Origin: Solen grandis | Lineage: Eukaryota; Mollusca; Bivalvia; Adapedonta; Solenidae | Direction of reading: 5' to 3' | Assembly: GCA_021229015.1 (NCBI GenBank) | Contig: CM037782.1 | Coordinates: 42,933,224 to 42,997,223 of the forward strand | DNA: 64,000 nucleotides | Shown here: one piece after another, positions 11,990 to 22,691 of the stretch | Layout: the number at the start of each line of letters is the position of its first letter | How positions within the stretch are numbered: the stretch's first letter is position 1 | Notes under the pieces: model-generated | Seen by the model: only the letters and a program-made list of their open reading frames with translations | What the model was told of the DNA's origin: nothing | The model's database searches: none | Position numbers and translations under genes: made by a program

Positions 11990-12491
11990 AAAACACTGTG
12001 CAGAATTTGGCATGAATGATCATTGGGTGGACCTTCACATAAGTTGCTAAAAATGATCTACAGAGAACATAATTTTATGTAAAAATTCTCTTCATTGCTC
12101 ACAATGTCATTTCTTTGAGCACAAATGGTTACCTCATGGCCCTCTACCATAATTACTAAAATAAGTGATCCCTTTAAAAATGAAGCCCCATGGGGACTGG
12201 CTAGTTTCTTTTTTTACTCCTTTAAAGAAATTTTCTTAAGTTTACTTCTGTGCAACCAAATGTCAGAATTTAATTTCATTTGTGCAAATGGTCACCTCAT
12301 GTTCCTCTCATAACTGCTTTAGCATTGTTGTTCCCTTAAAAATATATCAAGGCCTTCAGATAGTTTGCTAATTTTCTGATATATAATCTGTATAGAAACT
12401 TATGATTTCCTTTTATCTGATACCAGATAGCATTATTTTAGTTAAGATTATGGTACTTTGGTGAGCATTCCAGGGCAACTATGGCCCTCTT
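11990..12491 (+). mobile_element. Degenerate hairpin-ended element (right end kept)
   Basis: A right terminus GGTGAGCATTCCAGGGC then ATGGCCCTCTTA lies at 12459-12491. Upstream core-like sequence includes GGACCTTCACATAAGTTGCT, matching the core of the elements at 15579-16440 and 30378-31192. A left hairpin end was not found, so the start is approximate. Confidence 0.5.
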
Positions 12492-13750
12492 ATACAGTTG
12501 GTCAAGATCACATATTTTTACATAAAACATGCCTTATGTTTGAGTTGTTGGCTAAATATTTCCAGTACTCTGGCTAGAACTTACTGCTATCCAAGTAAAG
12601 GTATTAGACCAACTAGACAGCACTAGTTGGTTCTCTCCATCCTGTATTTCATTATTAGATTAATCAGTTGTCAATGTATCTCCAAGCATGTTTGTTGCAG
12701 ACAGGTTTATGACCTTGCTTCTGAAATGTCTTTGCACTCTTAGAGATTCTTGTAGAGTCAGACATGTTGGTCTTTCATAATTTTGGCAGTCTCACAGGCT
12801 GAGTCAGATTGTACAGACCATGTAACTGTCCCAGTCACTAGATCAATTATTTCATTATTGTAAAAACTGTGGAAGTGCTGTCATTGTTTTTGTCTCATCT
12901 GTAGGTATTATATCATTTATATGAAAATATATAATATTGAAATGCATGTTTTATTATTCTGCAGGAAAGCTTAAAAAAAAATTCTAAGTCAAATCAATCT
13001 TGCTGTATTTTCTGTCTAAGTTACAAAATGTACCAGATGAGATACTGAATGATGAAATGTGTAATGGAGAACCATAACTAACTTAACCATATCCTTTTCC
13101 TTCATTTGACTTCTAAGCTCATGTCAGGATGTATGTAAATACTGATGGATTTATGTAGTTATGTATATTGATCTGACACTATGCCTGGCTCTCAGGCTAT
13201 ATTTGTCCCCTAAAAACTGATATGGTATTCCAATCATATACCGTGATAGGACTGCTTTTTGTTTAGCATGTACTTCATTTTCTCAATTTGAATGCTTGGC
13301 AAAGTGAAGGTAGCCAACTTGTGACAGGGAAAATCAATACCTACTCGAATCACTGAGTGAGGCATTTGTAAATTCAGTTAATCAAATTTTGTCTATGACC
13401 GCATGATTGAAATTTGAAATTAGGGCCTTGGAAAAACATTTTGTCGGCTGCTTTAAGCAAATCTCTTTCTGTAATAAAGTAGAAAGAACATTAATTACAT
13501 TATAATGAAACCACCGCCACTCTATGGAAATTGAATGCATTTTCATGCCTTGTTTGTGCACATGGCAGACCAGTATCAGACTGCAAATAATTGTAAAACC
13601 AATCAGTACAGATTGTTTCATGTCAGTCCTCCTGTGATCATTGCCTGTGTTTTGGAGACAGGAGTGAATTAGATTGGAGCTGTAATCACATATACAATAA
13701 TGAAGAGGAAACCTGATGACCCAGTTATGCCCAGGAGCATATCTTTTTAC
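12492..13750. other. Non-coding, nothing recognised
   Basis: AT-rich sequence without recognisable exons or repeat termini. It is presumed intron or sequence after the PDZ8 exons. Short ORFs such as 13382-13621 on the minus strand show no domain. Confidence 0.5.
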
Positions 13751-14953
13751 TTTTTAGCTCACATGAGCACAACGTGCTCAAGGTGAGCTTTTCTGATCGC
13801 CTTTTGTCCGTCGTCCGTGCGTCCGTGCGTCCGGCGTCAACAATTGCTTCAAACAACATCTCCTCCTAAACGGCTTGGCCAATTTGAAAAATATTTTGCA
13901 GGAATGTTCCTTGGATGAAGCTCTACTAAAGTTGTATAAATGGTTCTGGTCCATTGCATAATTAGGTCACAGGAGCTAAAAATAGATTTTAAAAATGAAA
14001 ATTTAAAAAATCTTCTTCTCTGAAACCACAAGGCCTAGCCTTTTGATTTTTAGTATGTAGCATGATCTTATGACTCTCTACCAGGATTGTACAAATTATG
14101 ACCCTGGGGTCAAAATTGGCCCCGCCCCAGGGGTCACTTGATTTCACATAGGCTAATATAGGAAAAACTTGAAAAAATCTTCTTCTCCGAAACCACAAGG
14201 CCTAACCTTTTGATTTTTGGTATGTAGCATCATCTTATGGGCCACTACCAAGATTGTACAAATCATAGCCCTATGGTGATAAATGACCCCGCACCAGGGG
14301 TCACTTGTTTTACATAGAATTATATAGGAAAATCTTAAAAAATCTTCTTCCATGAATCCATAGATATTTGGTATGAAGCATCATCTTATGGGCCACTACC
14401 AAGATTGTACAAATCATAGCCCTATGGTGATAAATGACCCCGCACCAGGGGTCACTTGTTTTACACAGAGTTATATAGGAAAATCTTAAAAAATCTTCTT
14501 CTATGAATCCATAAGGCCTAGAGCTTAGATATTTGGTATGTAGCATCATCTTATGGGCCACTACCAAGATTGTACAAATCATAGCCCAATGGTGATAAAT
14601 GACCCCACACCAGGGGTCACTTGTTTTACATAGAGTTAAATAGGAAAATCTTAAAAAATCTTCTTCTATGAATCAATAAGGCCTAGAGCTAAGATTTTTG
14701 GTATGTAGTAGCATCTAATGGTTCATTACAAAGATTTTCAAAGTCTTGGCCCTGCGGTGATAAATGACCCTGCGCCCAAGTCTTCTCTGAAACCATATGG
14801 CCCATTGCTTAGGTATTTGGTGTGTAGTATTGTCAGGGGTAAAATGTTTTAGATTAAGTTATATCAGAATCCTTGTCTGTTTAAAAACCTTGACATCAGT
14901 TGAAGCAATGGTACTCAGGTGAGCGATTCAGGGCCATCATGGCCCTCTTGTTG
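13751..14953 (+). mobile_element. Hairpin-ended tandem-core element E
   Basis: The left end is TTTTTAGCTCACATGAGCAC with a paired arm GTGCTCAAGGTGAGCT, then GTCCGTCGTCCGTGCGTCCG. The right end at 14911-14953 is TACTCAGGTGAGCGATTC plus the AGGGCCATCATGGCCCT hairpin. The core of about 165 bp recurs around AATCTTCTTCT (about 14009, 14177, 14342, 14492, 14659). The same core appears reversed at 58098-60082. The apparent minus-strand reading frames at 13849-14582 are successive core units, not exons. Confidence 0.85.
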
Positions 14954-15578
14954 TTTGTTAGTAAACTTAATCTTGTCCAAGTGATAACTTAAGCTCTAAG
15001 TAAACCTTGAGTCACAAATTTTGTATGGTAGTTGGGGTCAGTACATCAAAGGTCAAGGTCATATGTTTAAGTTAAACTCAAACATTGTTAACAACTGTTT
15101 ATCAAGCTTTCCTATCCAACTGAAGTTTTAGGTAACTCTTTGGTCTCAAACTTTGTATGGTTAATTGCATATAACTAGCAGAAGAATCCTGTTGATTTGG
15201 GTGTCAGTATTTCAAAGGTTAAGGTCACAAGGTCAAATGATAAACTCCCACAAATGCTGTTAATCAAGCTTTCTTGACAGTCCTAAGTTAGTCTTGGGTC
15301 TCAGTCTTGGTATGGTTATTACAAATGACTGGCAGAAGAAACAATTACTTTTGGGGTCAGTACCTCAAAGGTCAGATCTCAAGATAGGTACATGTCCAAA
15401 TTGTCATACATGTATGCTGATGTTAAGAAGTAAAATGATATTGTTCTATACTTATTATGGAATATAAGGGGAGCATACACATTGTTTTACAAATATCTCT
15501 TGTTATTAAATACAAATGTATTGATCATAAATGATAAAAATAAACTTAAAATCAAGCTATTCATAACAAATCCATATA
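14954..15578. repeat. Degenerate tandem-core repeats
   Basis: Three diverged units of roughly 150 bp at about 14990-15390 share TTTGTATGGT and GGGGTCAGTACxTCAAAGGTCA. They look like the core of another tandem-core element whose ends are not recognisable. Sequence from 15390 to 15578 shows nothing further. Confidence 0.45.
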
Positions 15579-16440
15579 ATTTAGCTCACCTGAGCTCAAC
15601 GTGCTAAAAGTGAGCTATTAGGATCACCCTGTGTCGTCGTCGTGTGTTGTCAACAATTTGCTTTAAACAACATCTCCTCTGAAACTGCTGGACAGAATTT
15701 GATTAAACTTGGCAGGGATGATCCTTGGGTGAACCTACACAAAAGTTGCTAAAATAAACTTGATCCATGTAGAACTCTGGTTGCCATGGCAACAGAAAGA
15801 AAATATGAAAACTTTAAAAATCATCTCCTTAAAAACTACTGGCCTGATTTCAATATGTTTAGTACAGATGTTCCTTGGGTAACCATCTTCCAAGATTGCT
15901 AAAATTATTTCGATCTGCAAAAAAAACATGGCCGCCAGGTGTGGGGCTAATTTGCCTTATATGTATATAGTGAAACCTTTAAATGACATCTCCTCTGAAA
16001 ATGCTGGACAAAATTTGATTAAACTTGGCAGGGATGATCCTTGGGTGAACCTTCACAAAAGTTGCTAAAATAAACTTGATTCATGTAGAACTCTGGTTGC
16101 CATGGCAAATGAAAGAGAAAAAAAATGAAAACTTTAAAAAATCATTTCCTTCAAAACACCTGGCCAGATTTCTTAATGTTTTAGCACAGATGTTCCTTGG
16201 GTAACCTTCTACCAAAATTGCTTAAATTATTCCAATCTGTAAAAAAACATGGCCGCCAGGGAAGGGGCTAAATTTTCCTTAAATGTATAAAGTGAACTTT
16301 AAAAGACTTCTGCTCCAAAACTTATGGCCAGATTCTAAAATGTTTTGGCACAGATGTTCTATGGGCAAACCTCTACCAAGATTGCTCCTTCAGAACAGTG
16401 GTACTAAGGTGAGCGATATATACCATCGTGACCCTTTTGA
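15579..16440 (+). mobile_element. Hairpin-ended tandem-core element F
   Basis: The left end is TTTAGCTCACCTGAGCTC with CAACAATTTGCTTTAAAC after a GTCGTCGT tract. The right end is decayed: ACTAAGGTGAGCGATATA then ACCATCGTGACCC. The core includes GGCAGGGATGATCCTTGGGT and GGTTGCCATGGCAA, repeated about 300-310 bp apart with sub-repeats. The same core appears reversed at 30378-31192. It ends about 100 bp before the assembly gap. Confidence 0.75.
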
Positions 16441-16537
16441 TAGTCATTTCATGATTTGTTTCATAGAGTGATTTTAGTAATGATTGTGATCACCCTTTGC
16501 ATCTAAATATTTAACATTAAATGACACACTTGATGAA

Positions 16538-16637
16538 NNNNNNNNNNNNNNNNNNNNNNNNNNNNNNNNNNNNNNNNNNNNNNNNNNNNNNNNNNNNNNN
16601 NNNNNNNNNNNNNNNNNNNNNNNNNNNNNNNNNNNNN
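16538..16637. other. Assembly gap of 100 N
   Basis: Exactly one hundred N. A round 100 is a common convention for a scaffold join of unknown size. The MPDZ-like exons and the hairpin-ended transposons all change strand across it, so order or orientation of the two sides is suspect. Confidence 0.99.
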
Positions 16638-17997
16638 GTGAACCTCGCACATGTAATGAAATGTGGTCTTCCCTGACTGCAATTAATCACTTGCAGTTCG
16701 TGCGTATAATCACACACACACACAGGGGACAAAATCAAGATGCAAGCAAATGTTAATGATGTATCTTTATTCAAAACATTTACCGTAACACAATAGTTAA
16801 ATTTTCATCTGTTTCATAACAAAATACAAAACGAAATTAACCTCACTAATAAAACAGGATCTGCCATTTAGTGAAATGCAACATATTCAATAGGCTAGTG
16901 ACGGCTGTAAAATAGAAAAAAATATCACAAAAGGGAACACCTGAACAAAATATACACACACAATACTCATGGTAAAGAATGTTTATATTGACACATGTTT
17001 AATGTAAAGGCCAGTTACAGTCCTCAGAAGATGGAAATAAGTATAAGTACACATTAATTCTCATACTGTGGATGTTTGTACTGTAACTGAGACAGTGATG
17101 TTGTCATATTTTGATGTGCACCAAATTACTGGTGGAAGGAGACTGGGGGCTGCACACACACCCATTAGAACTAAACACCTAACTCATATGAAGAGATCCT
17201 ATGTACAGCAGTTTTCTCTATCTTAATAATAATTTAAAACACTGGTTAACTAGAAAAGCTTAAAAGATACACTACTGACTAGTAATAGTAATCATATTAT
17301 AATGAGTTATTTGTTATTTTTTATACATGAAAAATATTCTACCAAATTAAATGAATTTAAAATGAACACATAAAATTTTGGAGGTCTAGTGTTGAATGGT
17401 CATGGTACAATGCATGTCCCATTCAATAAAGTTTTAACATTGCATATTCCAAACAAAGAATAAAAATGAGGTATGTAAATATAATTAAAATAAAATGATA
17501 TGGATAAAACAAAATGCAAACATTAAAATCATCTGTAGAAGAAATAGTAACTTTCTAAAATTGGTTGGTTGAAAGAGGACATTTATATGTAATGAGAGAA
17601 ATAAAAGTATCATGGTCTTGGTATATTTTCAAATTTACTATCTGGATTGCTCACAGGAGGACAATTCTCTGAAAGCAACAAGGCTTTTTAAGGAGACAAA
17701 TAGTATTGGTAAAACATCTATATTTTCAAATGGAAATAGACATTAAGTTGTACAAGTTTTTTTCCCTCACCATTGCCATGACATTCAGATATGTGAATGG
17801 AATCCAATGTTTTGAGTAACACTGAAAGGGGGTAATCAAGGGGACATGTTTCATCAAAAGTGGCCCTATGGTCTAGGAGATGTTTGATGGATTGTTGTCA
17901 GTCAACATACACAGGCCAGTCACAATAACTTGTCACTTACTGACCAGGTGAGCTTCCCAGACATTAATGCAATCCATGAACATCAATGAATAGACTA

Positions 17998-18240
17998 CAG
18001 GCCCTCAATGGTTGAGAGGATAAAGTCACTGACTTTAACACTCATTCAGCCCCTCATCGCTTGGGTTCGATTCCTGGCAGGGTCATTCAGATTTTCATGT
18101 GAGGAAGCCTTCCAGCTGGCTTGTGGTAGGTCGGTGGTTCTACCTGGATGCTTTTGTGCATTCAGGGTCTTCCTCCACCTGTGATTAGCTGGACGTCGCT
18201 ATATGACTGAAATACTGTTGAAGCGATGGTAAACTCAAAT
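17998..18240 (+). repeat. tRNA-derived SINE, second subfamily
   Basis: A good B box GGTTCGATTCC lies at about 18064-18074, with an A-box-like ATGGTTGAGAGG upstream. The body contains GGATGCTTTTGTGCATTCAGG and TGATTAGCTGGACGTCG in part, and the 3' end is TGACTGAAATACTGTTGAAG. The 3' end resembles that of the SINE at 3519, while the body differs. A truncated copy in reverse is at 52656-52750. Confidence 0.7.
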
Positions 18241-18264
18241 AGTCAAGTCTTGAATAGACTACAT

Positions 18265-18591
18265 ATAAATCATTTAGCATCCTAAAACATAAGATAAAAA
18301 GGATTATATTTTATTATCATTGGTTAAGAATTGGGGGATATATCACAATGAACAATTTGAAACAATGCCCTGAAGTACAGAGGAGTTGTGTCTACATGAT
18401 TGTGTCTACAAAACCCTCTCAGGAAAAGTGATCAAGTGCCATGACTCCAGAAACATATGTGAACATGAAATGCAGCCTTCATTGCAAAGCCACATATGAA
18501 GACAAGGTAAGATGGCAAGGCAGAACATGCAAACCCTTCTGTAGTGTAAGACAAGATTTTTTCACAAGGATCTGCTTAACATAACCCTATA
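18265..18591 (+). repeat. Direct duplication, copy 1
   Basis: From ATAAATCATTTAGCATCC to TTAACATAACCCTATA this stretch is nearly identical to 19360-19686, with only a few substitutions over 327 bp. The offset is 1095 bp. No transposon ends or known element were seen. Either a recent local duplication or an assembly artefact close to the gap. Confidence 0.9.
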
Positions 18592-19359
18592 CTAGTATAT
18601 GTATATGAAAAAATGACAAAGGGTTCATGTAATACCAAAATCCAGGATTAATGCACAACTACATATTAATTGTAAAGGCAATACTGATGGTAAATCTGAA
18701 CCAAATCCATCTTGAAGTGTAACAGGAGTTGTGATCACAGGACAGACGGACAACTGAGGGTATAACATAATACAACCCTTTGGGCTGTGATGTCTAACTA
18801 AATTTATAAATATTACAGTGAAAAAATTCTATTTCCAATTCTTGATAAATAAATGGGCTGATAAGCAAATATATGTATATGTATGAATAAAAAATATAGA
18901 CATGAAATGGATGAATTCAGTCCCAGGTTGCACAGGTTCTATACATTTACATTCATCACTGATATCATACAAATCAGTAACTTGGCTATGAATAATATTA
19001 TATGTAAAAAAATATACAGGCTATGAATTATAGGTATATATCACATCACATGTAGAAACATAGCTCCAGTTAAAGCTTGAATAAGCTGATACAGAGTTTA
19101 ACATATGATATCAAATGTTTATCATGATCCTTATATAACAAATTTACAACAATACAATAGTATAGTATTCTTATATCACTATATTACAACACCAACTCAC
19201 ATAAACCAATAATAATACCTTCATTAATCATGCAGCTGGTCTGAACACTTGGACATGATAATCAAGACTCCTTTATATAGGCATTCAAAAACAAAATGCT
19301 TAACAGTTTCAATAAAAATGATTAAAACATCATAAAACATTCTAAAAAAAAAGAAACAA

Positions 19360-19686
19360 ATAAATCAATTAGCATCCTAAAACATATGATAAAAAGGATT
19401 ATATTTTATTATCATTGGTTAAGAATTGGGGGATATATCACAATGAACAATTTGAAACAATGCCCTGAAATACAGAGGAGTTGTGTCCACATGATTGTGT
19501 CTACAAAACCCTCTCAGGAAAAGTGATCAAGTGCCATGACTCCAGAAACATATGTGAACATGAAATGCAGCCTTCATTGCAAAGCCACATATGAAGACAA
19601 GGTAAGATGGCAAGGCAGAACATGCAAACCCTTCTGTAGTGTAAGACGAGATGTTTTCACAAGGTTCTGCTTAACATAACCCTATA
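19360..19686 (+). repeat. Direct duplication, copy 2
   Basis: Partner of 18265-18591. Differences include CAATTAGCATCC for CATTTAGCATCC, GTCCACATG for GTCTACATG and GACGAGATG for GACAAGATT, so the copies are not perfectly identical. That argues mildly against a pure assembly duplicate, unless the copies are alleles. Confidence 0.9.
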
Positions 19687-20103
19687 TAAAAAAAAGAAAC
19701 ACACACATAAAAATACAAATATTCACCAAAAATCTATATATTTACAAAGTAAAAATGCTGACCATGCAAAATATTTCTAATATCTCAAAACAGAATGGTT
19801 AAACTACAGGTATCTACTAATACCAGTTCCTCTTGCAAAAATTAAATTTTTGATTCACTGAGTTACTGGTATCCATATAAATTTTCTGACTTACATACAG
19901 ACATACTTCAATTTTTCATCAAGTTTCTGCATGTGTTTATTGTCAATTTTCTTTATTTGTCACAATCACATATATTTCACAGTCACTGTGCAAAATATAT
20001 TTATCTTCACTTGATTCTTAATACATTCTGTACAGTTAATGTGAATTAATTAGCAAAAGGTAGAGCACATAGAATTGTAATAGAAGCAGTTCATCACTGT
20101 TCA

Positions 20104-20175
20104 CATGGTACAGTGGAAAACATCTTGCGGTTCAATGCAGGAGCACACAGGTTTGATTCTATTTTTGTGTGGTAA
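20104..20175 (+). repeat. tRNA-like SINE head
   Basis: TGGTACAGTGG fits a pol III A box and CAGGTTTGATTC fits a B box, separated by tRNA-like spacing. The stems do not form a complete cloverleaf. A similar head lies in inverted orientation at 20440-20512. Confidence 0.4.
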
Positions 20176-20439
20176 AATTTCCTCTATTTTTCTTTCTTTT
20201 TGTCATTTACATTCACACTGCATAATGAAGAGGTCCATCCACTAAGCAACTGTTCAAATATTGAAGCAATCCAATGAAATACATAGAAGTTATAGCAGAT
20301 TTGAAAAAAAACAACAAAAAAAACCTCCTGTCTGGATGACTACCACACCCCACAGACATCATCAGTTTAAATGAGTAAGGGCAGAATTTTATGTTGAAAA
20401 ACACATCCAAAAGGTGATGACAAAAAAAAATTAAAAAAA

Positions 20440-20512
20440 ATGGATTCAAACCCGTATCTGCTTGCATTGAATGGCATAATGTTTACCACTGTGCCACAGC
20501 AGACAGTGGTAT
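20440..20512 (-). repeat. tRNA-like SINE head, inverted
   Basis: On the minus strand TGGCACAGTGG is followed by GGGTTTGAATCC, the A and B boxes of a tRNA-derived promoter, and then a run of A/T. It faces the head at 20104 and both share the A-box pattern TGGYACAGTGG. Confidence 0.45.
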
Positions 20513-20773
20513 ACTCCTCCTATCACTACTTTGAATACTCTACCTTTTACTAATTAATTCCCATAAATTGTAAGGATGTATTAATTGAGAACCAAGCAAA
20601 AAATATACTTTGTGCAGTTATCGTGAAATTTTTTATTTTGTAACAGGTTAAAAAACTCGAACATTAACTGTTTACAGATATACTGACAGATTATGTCATA
20701 ATTCAGAAAGAAGTTAATTTAATTCATGTTGTCAAATATTTTAGTTGGACTTGCTACCATTTCTTATCGTGAC

Positions 20774-21010
20774 TTACTTAGTGGCAACACCCATAATGAA
20801 TGCTTTTAGCCAAAATGGTAGTTTTTTCATTGTTAAATTTTCAATTTTAACTGATGAGAACCCAGCATTTTGTATCACACTTCCAATCTCTCTGTTTGGA
20901 TAGCAACCGTCAGCAATGACTGCCTGTAATGGAGCGATGCAGTTCTGAAATGTCCTGGTCCAAGTCTTCCTGTCTGTAGCCACATGTTCAATAAACAAGA
21001 AAATGCCACC
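20774..21010 (-). CDS. METTL7/TMT1-like methyltransferase, exon 2 (C-terminus)
   Basis: Seventy-eight codons then TAA at 20776-20774. The exon begins GGIFLFIEHVATDRKTW, continues through DGCYPNREIGSVIQNAGF and ends FIMGVATK. This is the C-terminal third of the METTL7 family: the EHV motif after the last Rossmann strands, the DGC.xxRE segment and the closing hydrophobic IMG. The acceptor is GTATTTTCAG and the phase is 0, giving KP|GGIF across the intron, exactly where the family has a P-G-G turn. The stop position gives a protein of 256 aa, close to the family length of about 244. Its upstream exon is 25340-25873. Confidence 0.92.
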   Translation of the reverse strand, partial: GGIFLFIEHVATDRKTWTRTFQNCIAPLQAVIADGCYPNREIGSVIQNAGFSSVKIENLTMKKLPFWLKAFIMGVATK

Positions 21011-22691
21011 CTGAAAATACAGCAGGTTTGAAAAGTAATGAAAATATTTAGATTAGTTACTGACAGTTCTGACTCTAGTGACATTGTGTAAAGTGGGCAA
21101 ACAATAAAATGATTATGATTTTTATTAATTCATGACACATTAATCAGTTCACCTTTAAAGTAGCTCCTTCATAGATGGTCATTGACTAAAAAAATTATTT
21201 TTAACTATACACATATAACTTCTACTTTTGTGTGCAGTCTCATGAATGATCACATACACTCTTTGAGAATGCACTAACTTCACAGGCTGAACATATGAAT
21301 TTGTGTCTGGAACAGTTGAAGATGCCATGTTGGGGAATGTGTCATATGTCATGGTACCGCGAGCACTTGCTTCGGGGATAGTGTATGCTATAATTAACGG
21401 TTAACCAATTTCCCTGAAGTGGTGTTTACGAAAGTAGCATTTTCCCATGCAATAATGTGACCAACACTTGCTGAGTTAATTTGTCAGAATAATGACTTCA
21501 ACATTATCAAGGGAGAGTAGAAAATAACTTCCTTTTTTTATTTCTATTAATGATCATCTGTGAACAAGCTGCTTTTAATAAATACTTTAATATGCCAATA
21601 AGCAAAGATTGTTAAAGCAGCACCTGTAGTTTATCTGTTGTTTCATTATTTTAACAAATATGAATTATTCAGATAAGAAGATTCATCCTTATGAAATAAT
21701 ATCCATATGGCACAACAAGTAATTGGTGTTGCACACAACACATGAGTTCCATACTGGTGAGGTGCATACTTTTTCCATTACCATAGCAACCAGTATGTTG
21801 GTATGAGAAAACAACAACAACAACAAAGTGACATGCAGAATCTCCATACTGCCATCTATTCATATACCATGTTTGATAACATTATCTTAAATGTTTTTAA
21901 GTTATCACGGGGTCAGAGAGACAGACAGAGGGCAAACCTATAGACTATTAATTATTTTTATTAATATACATTTTGTAATTTTCAAGATTTGCAGATGTGA
22001 ATACAAAAAAAAAAAAAGAGACAGAATTTTTTATATTCAACAAAAACAGGGACATTAGAATAAAAGATATAATTCCCTTTAAATTTGGGAATCTCATAAA
22101 AAAAAAAAAGGTTGGGTTATTTATACAAATTACAATGCCATTTGAATCTAAATTATTTGGATTAATACAAACCGAAATATTTATCAGTTCAAAACCAATC
22201 ATATCTGTCCACATGATAAACCATCTTTCTGACACTAAATAAATACATTGAGTTTAGAAGTCTGGAAAAGGTACATCAGAGTCTGACAGACTCCTCAGTA
22301 TCATCAGTTGTGAACTTGTATCGTGAGAGAGTTGGCCGACTCAGGAAGTTACGTCAATAAAGTGATATCAATATTGTGTTTTAATAACACTTAAAAGTTG
22401 AATTATGGACCATGCTTTGTTCAGCTTCTTACAGAGCATAGTCATATCAAATAATCATTATAATGAGGATAGCATTGCTAGCAGCTTGCTACAAAGTTGG
22501 TTATTCAGTATACTATTCCGCACTGGTGTGGGTTTAAGTCCAAGTCAGGTTATTGTTAATGCGCATTATTCAGTGCATCCTTGGTGGCCTCCTGTGCCTT
22601 TTCTACAATAACATGTAGATGTCTGGAGCCACTATACAGCAGTACTAACCGGTCCTACTAAATAACGTACTAACAGTATGACTGAGGTAAC

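Larger units (their letters stand above)
16638..20773. other. Gene-poor flank downstream of the METTL7-like gene
   Basis: AT-rich DNA with no supported exon. It contains a SINE (17998-18240), a 327-bp direct duplication (18265-18591 and 19360-19686) and two tRNA-like heads in inverted orientation (20104-20175 and 20440-20512). Part nearest 20773 is presumably the 3' UTR of the METTL7-like transcript; a minus-strand AATAAA-like motif occurs near 20635. Confidence 0.5.

Noticed and set aside
13849..14582. Series of minus-strand ORFs with repeating MICTILVVAHKMMLHTK-type peptides
   Set aside because: They correspond to the core repeats of element E and recur with the same period as the DNA units.
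21948..22242. Overlapping ORFs of 80-95 codons on both strands
   Set aside because: Low-complexity A/T-rich sequence inside the METTL7-like intron; Phe/Lys/Ile/Asn-rich translations with no domain.
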